Assembly: GCA_963849095.1 (NCBI GenBank)
Contig: CAWKGA010000003.1
Span: forward strand, 124,001 to 188,000
Source: JASHUC01 sp963849095
GTDB lineage: Bacteria > Pseudomonadota > Gammaproteobacteria > Steroidobacterales > Steroidobacteraceae
Reading direction: 5' to 3'
Length of the DNA: 64,000 bases
Position 1 is the first letter of the stretch; every line of letters starts with the position of its first letter. Both the position numbers and the translations under genes were made by a program. A model generated the notes under the pieces. It was not told the origin of the DNA and searched no databases. It saw only the letters and a list, made by a program, of their open reading frames with translations. Positions 41,119-48,591 of this stretch are shown piece after piece.

Positions 41119-41984
41119 ACGGCGCAGCCGTGGGGAAGCTGGAGGGTGAAAGCCCGTGGCGCCGCGCCTGGCTGCGCCTGCGGCGCCGGCCCGCCGCGCT
41201 CGTCGCGCTGGCGGTGCTCGGTGCCGTTGCACTTCTCTGCCTGCTCGTACCGCTCCTCTCCCCGTTCAACTATGCGACGCCCGACTGGAACGCGCTCTAT
41301 GAGTCCCCGGGATGGCCCCACCTGTTCGGGACCGACGACTCGGCCGCGATCTGCTGGTGCGCGTCATGTGGGGCTGCCGCATGTCGCTGCTGATCGGCAT
41401 CACGGCCAGTCTCGTGAGCGTCCTGATCGGCGTGCTGTGGGGCGCGGCCGCGGGCTACGCGGGCGGCGTCACCGACTCGCTGATGATGCGAGCGTGGACA
41501 TCCTGTACTCGGTGCCCTTCATCCCGTTCGTCATCGTGCTCACCGTGCTGTTCGGAAGGGACTTCTCCTGGTGTTCGTCGCCATCGGCGCGGTCTCCTGG
41601 CTCGACATCGCCCGCATCGTCCGCGGCCAGACCCTGTCGCTCAAGAGCCGCGAGTTCGTCTAGGCGGCGCGCGCGCTCGGCGTCGCGGCGCCCAAGATGA
41701 TCTGGCGGCACCTCGTGCCGAACCTGCTCGGCATCGTCATCATCTACGCGACGCTCACGATTCCGACCGTGATCCTGTTCGAAGCGTTCCTGAGCTTCCT
41801 GGGGCTCGGCGTGCACTCGCCGCTCGCCTCGCTCGGCTCTCTGGTCTCGGACGGCGCCAACGATATGCAGTCACATCCGTACCTGCTCGTGATCCCCGCG
41901 ATCCTCTTGACGGTGGTCATCTGCTGCTTCAACTACCTGGGCGACGGGCTGCGCGACGCACTCGATCCGCGCGAGCAGCGCTAG
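41115..41984 (+). pseudogene. oppC: oppC permease gene with three frameshifts and one nonsense codon
   Basis: Homology to OppC is recoverable only by switching frame three times. The first segment ends G-T-D-D-S. The second holds G-R-D-L-L-V-R-V-M-W-G, the third V-D-I-L-Y-S-V-P-F-I, and the fourth G-Q-T-L-S-L-K-S-R-E-F-V. Shifts lie near 41343, 41492 and 41565. An in-frame TAG at 41661-41663 sits where the family has Glu (EFV-E-AARALG). The GTG start overlaps the oppB stop. The similarity is high across all segments, so decay is recent or artefactual. Confidence 0.8.
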
Positions 41985-42975
41985 ATGAGCGACGCGCCGC
42001 TGCTGCACCATTCGCGACCTGAGCGTCGGCTATCCCGCGGGGTCGTGCACGGTGCGCGTCGTCGACAGCGTGAGTCTCGACCTCGCACCGGGCGAGTTTC
42101 TCGGCATCGTCGGGCGAGTCGGGATCCGGCAAGACGCAGCTGCTGCTCGTCTGCTCGGGCTCAACGGACCGCTCGCGCGGCTCGGCGGCAGCATCCGCTA
42201 CCGCGGGCAGGAGCTGCTCGGCGCTCCGGAGCGCACGCTCGCGCGCATGCGCGGTGCGCGCATCGGCATGGTGTTCCAGGACCCGATGACCGCGCTCAAT
42301 CCGTATCTGACCATCGGCACGCAGCTCACCGAGGGCGTCCGGCATGCACCACGGGCTCGGCCGGCGCGCCGCGCGGCTCCGGGCTCTCGAGCTGCTCGAG
42401 GCGGTGCACGTCCCCGAGCCGGAGCAGCGCTTCGCCAGTACCCGCACGAGCTCTCCGGGGGCATGCGCCAGCGGATCGTCATCGCGATGGCGCTGATCTG
42501 CGAGCCGGATATCGTGCTGGCGGACGAGCCGACCACGGCGCTCGATGTGACCGTGCAGGCCCAGATCCTGACCCTGCTGCGCGAACTGCGCGCCCGCACC
42601 GGCGCGGCGCTCATCCTGGTCACCCACGATCTGGGTGTGATCGCCGAGGTCGCCGACCGCGTTGCGGTGATGTACGCCGGACGCATCGTCGAGCAGGCCA
42701 GCGTCGAGCGGCTGTTCGCGCACGCGCGCCATCCGTACACGGAAGGGCTCCGCCGCTCGATCGTCGAGCTCACCGGCCCGCTGCCGGCGCGGCTCGCGAG
42801 AATTACCGGGAACCCGCCCGATCCCGCGGCGTTGCCGCCGGGCTGCGCGTTCGCGCCACGCTGTGCTTACGCCTTCGAGCGCTGCCGCACGGAACGGCCG
42901 GCGCTCGCGGAAGTGGCGCCCGGGCACGCTCGCGCCTGCTTCTACGAAGGCCCCCTGGGACGGGACATCGCATGA
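41985..42975 (+). pseudogene. oppD: oppD ATPase gene with multiple frameshifts
   Basis: The ATG begins right after the oppC stop. M-S-D-A-P-L-L is followed by a shift near 42006 into T-I-R-D-L-S-V-G-Y. Two compensating shifts near 42115 and 42150 place the Walker A loop (GESGSGKTQLLL) out of frame, and another pair near 42341 and 42430 does the same to a helical stretch. The C-terminal half is intact, with S-G-G-M-R-Q-R, Walker B and the C-terminal oligopeptide domain cysteines. As written, no functional ATPase is encoded. Confidence 0.8.
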
Positions 42976-43973
42976 GCGACCCGGTGCTGCAGGTCGAGAG
43001 CCTCTCCGTGCGCTTCGCGGTCGCTGGCCGCTGGCTGCAGGCGGTGGATGGCGTGAGCTTCACGATCGACCGCGCCGAGACGCTCGGCATCGTCGGCGAA
43101 TCCGGCAGCGGCAAATCGACGATCGCGCAAGCGGTTCTGCGTCTGGTGCCGGCGAGCGGCGGCCGAGTCTCCTTCCGGGGCGCGGACTTGCTCACGCTCG
43201 AGCGCAAGACGCTCCGCGCCGCGCGCGAGCACCTGCAGATCATCTTCCAGGATCCGCTCGCCTCCCTCGATCCGAGCATGACCATCGGGGAGATCATCGA
43301 GGAGCCGCTGCGCGAGCACCGTCCCGGACTCATGGCGACCGAGCGCCGCGACCGGGTGCTCTCGATGATGGAGCGCGTCGGTCTGCTGCCCACCCACCTC
43401 CACCGCTATCCGCACGAGTTCTCCGGCGGGCAGGCGCAGCGCATCGGCATCGCCCGCGCGCTCATGCTCGACCCGGAGCTGCTCGTGTGCGACGAGCCGC
43501 TCTCGGCCCTCGACGTGTCGATCCGGGCGCAGGTCGCGACCCTGCTCAAGGATCTGCAACAGCAGCTGAAGATCGCCATCCTCTTCATTGCGCACGATCT
43601 ATCCGCGGTGCGCTTCTCGTGCGACCGGGTCCTGGTGCTGTATCTCGGCCGGGTGATGGAGATCGCGCCGCGCGATGCGCTCTTCGAGAGCCCACGCCAT
43701 CCCTATACCTGCGCATTGATGCAATCCGTGCCAATCCCGGATCCGGTGCGCGCCCGCGCGCGGCGTACGGCGCCGCTTGGCGGCGAGATCCCCTCTCCGC
43801 TCGCGCCGCCCAGCGGATGCGTGTTCCGCACGCGCTGTCCGCTCGCCGAGCTGCGTTGCGAGCGCGAGCGGCCCGCTCTGCGGCAGGTCGGCGACAGCCT
43901 GGTCGCCTGCCATCGCGCCGAGGAGACCCGCCTCGGCGATGTCTCAAATCATACTGCCACCGGAAGTTCGTAA
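42972..43973 (+). CDS. oppF: oligopeptide ABC transporter ATPase OppF
   Basis: A 333-residue ATPase with intact motifs: Walker A GESGSGKST near residue 42, the Q-loop QDPLASLDP, signature SGGQAQR, Walker B LLVCDEPLSALD and the C-terminal oligopeptide-transporter domain with its cysteines (V-F-R-T-R-C-P near 290). It powers OppBC together with OppD. It overlaps oppD by 4 bp (ATGA). Its integrity next to broken oppB-oppD is unusual. Confidence 0.92.
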   Translation: MSDPVLQVESLSVRFAVAGRWLQAVDGVSFTIDRAETLGIVGESGSGKSTIAQAVLRLVPASGGRVSFRGADLLTLERKTLRAAREHLQIIFQDPLASLDPSMTIGEIIEEPLREHRPGLMATERRDRVLSMMERVGLLPTHLHRYPHEFSGGQAQRIGIARALMLDPELLVCDEPLSALDVSIRAQVATLLKDLQQQLKIAILFIAHDLSAVRFSCDRVLVLYLGRVMEIAPRDALFESPRHPYTCALMQSVPIPDPVRARARRTAPLGGEIPSPLAPPSGCVFRTRCPLAELRCERERPALRQVGDSLVACHRAEETRLGDVSNHTATGSS

Positions 43974-44026
43974 CTCGATTCAGACAGGCACGCACAACGG
44001 GCCCGCCCGTCTATCCGACTGCGCGC

Positions 44027-44971
44027 CTACTCAGCCCGCTGCCCGGTCGGCTGCGGCTCGTCTTCGCTCCGGTGCCAGGTGGGATCGGGGTTGTAGGCCT
44101 TCAGGGCTCGCGCGAGGCGAGCGGTCTGTCGGCCGAGATCCTTCTCATACACGACTCCGTCCGCGCCCACGATGAAGGTCATCACCCCGGAGGATCGGTA
44201 TTCCGCCGGATAGGCGACGAACGCGAAGCCCCCCGTCATCTTGTCGTCGACGAGATAGCTTCTGGCGCCGCCCGGGGCGCTTGCCGCTTGAGCCGTGAGC
44301 ACGTGGAAGTAGTAGCCCCGATAAGCGGTCGGACCGCTGTGGTTCCTCACATAGCCCTCCGCAACGGCCGACGCGACGAGCGGACCGATCGGGCTCTGCG
44401 GCTCGCCGGCGGCCGCCTTCCAGTAAAGACCGTTGTGCGCGCCTCCCTTGCTGAAGATCCTCCGGGCGTACTCCTCTTCGTGCGTGGAGAAGTATTCCTT
44501 CTCGGCCGCTACGAGCGCTTCGCAGACGCGAATCGCCGATATCTCGTTCCGTCCGACGCGCCGGTACAGGATCTCCCGCTTGCCCGCGTCGGTGTCGAAG
44601 TACCACGAGCGGCCCGCCTGCACGATCGGGATGGGCATTGGCCAATTCGCAGCGCCGACGTACAGGGTCATCGTGCCATCCGGCTCCTTCGTGAGCCGGT
44701 GCATCTCATCGTATCGCTGCACGAAAGTGGCGCGGTTGTCGGCATCCTCCGTGGCATCTCCGGAGGAGACGATTCGCTTGCCGTCCGGCCCGAGGATATC
44801 GAGTATCGCGTGCTCGTTGCTGCTGCGTACCGCAGCGAAGAGAGCTGACGCCGCGGCCGCGGGCGATGCGAATGTCCTCTGCCCCGGCTGCTGCGCGAGG
44901 ACATGGCCGGCAGGAACTCCCGAGAGGAGCACCGCGACGGCGGTCAATTCTAGAAGATGGGCTCGCCTCAT
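44027..44971 (-). CDS. secreted DUF2950-family protein
   Basis: A 314-residue exported protein (signal peptide about 1-25, ending V-L-A) of the DUF2950 family, recognisable from W-Y-F-D-T-D-A-G-K-R-E-I-L and H-N-G-L-Y-W. Function is unknown. The second ATG is used because GGAGAG lies upstream; the earlier ATG adds five residues. It is followed upstream on the same strand by a DUF3300 protein, a frequent pairing. Both probably act in the periplasm on the same process. Confidence 0.8.
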   Translation of the reverse strand: MRRAHLLELTAVAVLLSGVPAGHVLAQQPGQRTFASPAAAASALFAAVRSSNEHAILDILGPDGKRIVSSGDATEDADNRATFVQRYDEMHRLTKEPDGTMTLYVGAANWPMPIPIVQAGRSWYFDTDAGKREILYRRVGRNEISAIRVCEALVAAEKEYFSTHEEEYARRIFSKGGAHNGLYWKAAAGEPQSPIGPLVASAVAEGYVRNHSGPTAYRGYYFHVLTAQAASAPGGARSYLVDDKMTGGFAFVAYPAEYRSSGVMTFIVGADGVVYEKDLGRQTARLARALKAYNPDPTWHRSEDEPQPTGQRAE

Positions 44972-45027
44972 AGCGCTTCTCTCCATTTCTCAAGTCCGCG
45001 GGGCCGATCCGGAGCACGGCGACGCGG

Positions 45028-46149
45028 CTACCGCCGCTCGCCGCCGCCTCGAGCTCCGCCGCCGCCGCCGCGCGATTCCCCACCACCGCCAAATGCCCTG
45101 CCGCCGAAGCTCGCGCGCCCGCGGGCCGCGAAGCCTCGGGTGTCCCCGCCATGGTTGTAGTTACTGAAGGCGCCCGAGTGCATGCCGGTCTGCCCACGCG
45201 GCTCAGCATATCCTCGGGCCGCGCGGTCGTCTCCGTTGAACGGCCTCGGCATCGCGCCCGCCCGCCCGCCGAACGGCCCGCCCCCTGCGCTCCCGCGACC
45301 CGATGCGCCGCGTGCGCCGAGGCCCCGATAGAAGTCGCCTCGGTTGAAGAACGTCACACTGCGGGAGACGTATCGCCCGCGGCCGAAGCTCACGAAGCGG
45401 CCGTTCCAGTTGCATCCCCAATGAGGCCAACCCCACGCGAAACCGCCGAAAAAGCCGACGGGAATGCCGACTCCGAAGGAGAGGTACGGACCGGCGAACC
45501 AGATTCCCGGGTACGCATACCACCCCGGCCACGGCAGGATGGGAGCTCCGTACACCGACCAGGGATCGTACGCGGGGACGTAGACCACATCGGCGCTCAC
45601 CGGATCGATGTCGATATCCGGGCCTTGCTCGGCGACGGCTTGCTGGGGAGTGCCGCGCAGATTGCCGGCTGCCTGGGCGCGCTGGCGCATCACCTGCACG
45701 GCTGCCATCACGTCCTGCGGCTGGTTGTAGTAGGCGTCGCCGAGGGAGGACGTCCAGGAAAGATTCCGGTCCATGTTACCGAGCACTGGCGGGAACGCGG
45801 TGAGCGCCTTGACGCTCGCGTCCCAGGGCTGCTGGTCCACCGCCTGCGCAAGCCCCTCCCCCGTCAAGCCGCCCTGCGCCTGCAGCCACCGGTCGGCCTC
45901 GACGACCTGCTCGGGATAGGTGGATGCAGCGAGGACCTCCGCGACGAGCGAATCCGGATACAGCGCAATCGGCGCGACGAGCTGCTGCAGCTGCTCCGGG
46001 GACTCGGGCGTGTACGTGGGCATCGGGGGAGCCTGCGCGAGGAGGCTCCGCGGCCCGGCCGCGAGCAAGAGAGCCGCCGACAGCACCCAGCCGCAAAGCC
46101 GCATGCCCCGCCGAAACCCGCCGAATGGCGCCTGCTCGAGAGTATCCAT
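45028..46149 (-). CDS. secreted DUF3300-family protein with glycine-rich tail
   Basis: A 373-residue exported protein with a signal-type segment (about 12-38). The DUF3300 domain follows: Q-L-V-A-P-I-A-L-Y-P-D-S-L-V-A-E-V-L, then Q-Q-P-W-D-A-S-V-K-A-L. The C-terminal third is rich in Gly, Arg, Phe, Trp and Tyr (F-G-G-R and G-G-G-G repeats), a low-complexity tail. Function is unknown. It lies 56 bp from the downstream DUF2950 gene. AAGGAG precedes the selected ATG; the longer frame has no leader. Confidence 0.78.
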   Translation of the reverse strand: MDTLEQAPFGGFRRGMRLCGWVLSAALLLAAGPRSLLAQAPPMPTYTPESPEQLQQLVAPIALYPDSLVAEVLAASTYPEQVVEADRWLQAQGGLTGEGLAQAVDQQPWDASVKALTAFPPVLGNMDRNLSWTSSLGDAYYNQPQDVMAAVQVMRQRAQAAGNLRGTPQQAVAEQGPDIDIDPVSADVVYVPAYDPWSVYGAPILPWPGWYAYPGIWFAGPYLSFGVGIPVGFFGGFAWGWPHWGCNWNGRFVSFGRGRYVSRSVTFFNRGDFYRGLGARGASGRGSAGGGPFGGRAGAMPRPFNGDDRAARGYAEPRGQTGMHSGAFSNYNHGGDTRGFAARGRASFGGRAFGGGGESRGGGGGARGGGERR

Positions 46150-46358
46150 GATTTCGAAGCTCCTTGTCCCCTCAACGCTCGAGGCCTCGAATGGTTTCAA
46201 AGATCCGTGAAACGAGGGTAAGCCGCGACCGCCCATCATCGGGGCGACGCGGGCGAGACGCCCGATTTTTCGCCCCTCGCGTCCGGTATCACCCGCGCTG
46301 CGGATCGCTTAGAGTGCGCGAGCCATCGGTCCGGTCCGCCGATGATGAGGATCCCATC

Positions 46359-47216
46359 ATGAAGCTTGGTGCCAAGATGCTATGGGTTTCCATCGCGGCG
46401 TGCGTGCTCGCCGCACCCGCCGGTCGCGCCATGGATCTGCAGTTGCAAGGCAAGACCGCGCTGGTCACGGGCAGCACGGCGGGCATCGGTTACGCCACCG
46501 CCAGAGTGCTCCTGCGCGAGGGCGCGACGGTCATCATCAATGCCCGCACGCAGGCTGCGGTCGATCGGGCGGCGGCGTCCCTCGAGGCGACGACCGGCCA
46601 CGCCCCCCTCGAGTTCGCGGGCGACATGAGCAAGGCTCAAGACATCGCGCGCCTGGTGAAGGCCTTTCCGCGCGTCGACATCCTCGTGAACAATGTCGGA
46701 CGATTCATTCCGAAGCCGTTCGAGCAGTCGACGGACCAGGACTGGTACGACACGTTCGAGCTCAACGTCATGTCGGGCGTGCGCCTGTCCCGCGCCTATC
46801 TGCCTGGAATGAGGGCGCGCAACTGGGGCCGCATCATCTTCATCTCGAGCGAAAGCGCGTTGCAGATTCCGGTCGAGAGCATCCAGTACGGCATGAGCAA
46901 GGCGGCCGAGATCGCCGTCGCGCGCGGCCTCGCGGAGAGCGTCGCACGGACGGGGATCACGGTGAACAGCATCCTGCCCGGCCCCACTCAGGACCCGAGT
47001 GTCGCGGCGGATTTTGCCAAGCGGTTCGGCGCGCAGCGCGTCGCGGACATGGCGGCGAACTTCTTCAAGACGCGGCGTCCCACCTCGCTCATCCAGAGAT
47101 TCGAGCGGCCGGATGAGATCGCGACGTTGGTCGCCTACGTCGCGAGCCCACTGTCCTCCGGCACGACAGGCGCCGCCCTCCGCGTGGACGGCGGCGTCGT
47201 CAAGAGCGCGTTCTGA
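46359..47216 (+). CDS. SDR-family protein with apparent N-terminal signal peptide
   Basis: A 285-residue SDR: TGSTAGIG cofactor loop, N-N-V-G, Ser pair in ISSES and active-site Y-G-M-S-K. Before the normal SDR start (M-D-L-Q-L-Q-G-K) lie 24 residues, MKLGAKMLWVSIAACVLAAP, that look like a Sec signal peptide ending G-R-A. An alternative internal ATG at 46431 would give an ordinary cytoplasmic SDR. A GAGG site precedes the upstream ATG. SDRs need NAD(P), which is scarce in the periplasm, so the choice of start matters. Confidence 0.8.
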   Translation: MKLGAKMLWVSIAACVLAAPAGRAMDLQLQGKTALVTGSTAGIGYATARVLLREGATVIINARTQAAVDRAAASLEATTGHAPLEFAGDMSKAQDIARLVKAFPRVDILVNNVGRFIPKPFEQSTDQDWYDTFELNVMSGVRLSRAYLPGMRARNWGRIIFISSESALQIPVESIQYGMSKAAEIAVARGLAESVARTGITVNSILPGPTQDPSVAADFAKRFGAQRVADMAANFFKTRRPTSLIQRFERPDEIATLVAYVASPLSSGTTGAALRVDGGVVKSAF

Positions 47217-47246
47217 CCGAATCCTGGCCCGGCGCCGGGCCACATC

Positions 47247-47528
47247 TCACTGCTGCGGCGGCGGAGCAGCGGGCCGTCTCTGCGGCAGCTTGGCCATCGC
47301 GTCCTTGCACCCCTGGCTCAGCTTGTCGTTGTTGCTGCGCAGGCACGCGAACACTTCGCGGCCTTGCTTGTCCGCGCAGTAGGTCTTGGTGTCCGTATCG
47401 CAGGCCGTTCTCACGGCCTGGACGGCAGCCCGGAAATCGGGTGACGGCGCCTGGGCTTGAGCGGAGATGGAAAAGCCGGCCAGCAGCGATGCGCAGACCA
47501 CGAGTGATGCAAGAGAATGGAGTTTCAT
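47247..47528 (-). CDS. small secreted cysteine-rich protein
   Basis: A 93-residue protein with a signal peptide (1-25) and four cysteines arranged as two pairs (A-C-D-T-D-T-K-T-Y-C and A-C-L-R...G-C), followed by a Pro/Gln-rich tail. It resembles the cysteine-rich repeat (GLG1-like) seen in small periplasmic proteins. Function is unknown. Its start is placed at the ATG of the leader; the longer open frame upstream has no leader and a different composition. It is divergent from the 640-bp gap. Confidence 0.7.
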   Translation of the reverse strand: MKLHSLASLVVCASLLAGFSISAQAQAPSPDFRAAVQAVRTACDTDTKTYCADKQGREVFACLRSNNDKLSQGCKDAMAKLPQRRPAAPPPQQ

Positions 47529-48168
47529 CGTTTCCCCCTGGTTATGTTGCCTTGAGACCTCGAGGAGGCGGCGGAGCCCGGTAGGGCAAGCTTGAGAGCT
47601 CGAGATTGTGCCGCTCCGGCTCGTATTGTAGCGATCCCCACTCTGCGTGACGGAACTATTCGCGTGCACCGGCAGGAGCCAAGGAGCCGGCCGCGAGCCC
47701 CGCAAGCTTTGAATCGTGTCGGCGGCCCGAGACACTGCGGAATATTCTGAAACGATTTGCAACGATCCAGCCCGCACTTCGGCCGGACCCAGCCCGGTGT
47801 CCCGCGAGCCCGGGGCACAAGCCTCAATTCACGCCGCTCGACCGCTCCGCCGGGAACAATGTCCACCAAATGAACATTCCGTGAATCGAGGGAACACTAA
47901 TGTCAAGTGGACCTCTAACAGTCTAGCTCGACGCCGATAACCGGCGGAGGGTGCAAGCGCTTGCTACGGCTGAGACGCAGTTACCGGTGCGGGAGGGATG
48001 CCACCTGGTGTAATGCCCTGGCATTTTTCGGGCGCAGTCGGCTCGAACATACCCCTCTGCACGGATACCTACGGTCGCCGAAGCGACTGACGACAGTGCT
48101 GGCGCCCGAGCATTGCGGGATGGCGTGATCAACCAATCTTAAACATGGCACTTGAGAGGGCCTGAGAC
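47529..48168. other. 640-bp gap without a convincing gene
   Basis: No open frame here has a leader, ribosome site or recognisable domain. Visible items are a TACAAT on the minus strand at 47624-47629 that may be the -10 of the Cys-rich gene, a perfect palindrome at 47953-47964, and a small stem AATGCC/GGCATT followed by TTT at 48012-48028. A small RNA between them is possible but not supported by anything specific. Confidence 0.4.
47953..47964. promoter_or_regulatory. perfect GCAAGCGCTTGC palindrome, LacI-type operator candidate
   Basis: A 12-bp perfect palindrome with the CG centre and flanks typical of LacI-family operators (T-G-x-A-A-x-C-G-x-T-T-x-C-A). It lies 205 bp upstream of the BON-domain gene and 630 bp upstream of the exported GH3 gene. 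No LacI gene is in the window. Confidence 0.35.
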
Positions 48169-48477
48169 ATGAAACGGGTTAATGCTTTCGTTGTGGCAGC
48201 CGTCGGATGCGCGGCGTTCCTCGCCGGGGTCGCCTTTGCCGACGACAATGGCAGCGCGGCACCGGCTAGCGATGCCCAGATCACCCAGCGGGTGATGGGC
48301 AAGCTCTCGGTGGATGATCCACAGCTTGCGCGATCCATTCAGGTGTCGACCAAGGATGGCGTCGTCACGCTGAGCGGATTAGCCACCACCGGCCTGGACG
48401 CCGCCAAGGCCCTGAGAGACGCATCGAGCGTCGAGGGCGTGGTCAAAGTCGAGAATCGCCTGACCGTCGAGCAGTGA
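48169..48477 (+). CDS. small secreted BON-domain protein
   Basis: A 102-residue protein with a signal peptide (1-24, ending A-F-A) and one BON domain: I-T-Q-R-V-M-G-K-L, V-S-T-K-D-G-V-V-T-L-S-G and V-x-x-V-x-N-R-L-T-V. BON domains bind phospholipid or help osmotic stress tolerance in the periplasm (as in OsmY). GAGAGG lies before the ATG. A strong hairpin follows the stop codon within 15 bp. Likely stress-induced by homology. Confidence 0.85.
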   Translation: MKRVNAFVVAAVGCAAFLAGVAFADDNGSAAPASDAQITQRVMGKLSVDDPQLARSIQVSTKDGVVTLSGLATTGLDAAKALRDASSVEGVVKVENRLTVEQ

Positions 48478-48488
48478 TGCGGTAGCGG

Positions 48489-48516
48489 CTGCCGGGCGGT
48501 TTCGACCGTCCGGCAG
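48489..48516 (+). terminator. hairpin with 12-bp stem and UUCG loop after BON gene
   Basis: CTGCCGGGCGGT pairs with ACCGTCCGGCAG through 12 positions (one G-T wobble) around a TTCG tetraloop, an unusually stable loop. It starts 12 bp after the stop. The following sequence (CGTTTGCG) is not a clear T-tract, so termination may need Rho or the stem may only protect the transcript end. Confidence 0.5.
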
Positions 48517-48558
48517 CGTTTGCGCACCGTCATCGCCGGCCGTCCCCCACCCGCGGAT

Positions 48559-48574
48559 CCGATTTCGGAATCGG
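48559..48574. promoter_or_regulatory. 16-bp inverted repeat upstream of exported GH3
   Basis: CCGATT and AATCGG arms are perfect around TCGG, ending 17 bp before the GH3 start codon. It can be an operator or an mRNA hairpin near the ribosome site. Confidence 0.3.
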
Positions 48575-48591
48575 AGTATCCTCACGCCGCG

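Noticed and set aside
48012..48028. AATGCC/GGCATT stem with T-run as an intrinsic terminator of a small RNA
   Set aside because: The loop is only two bases, the stem is weak and no promoter is convincing upstream.
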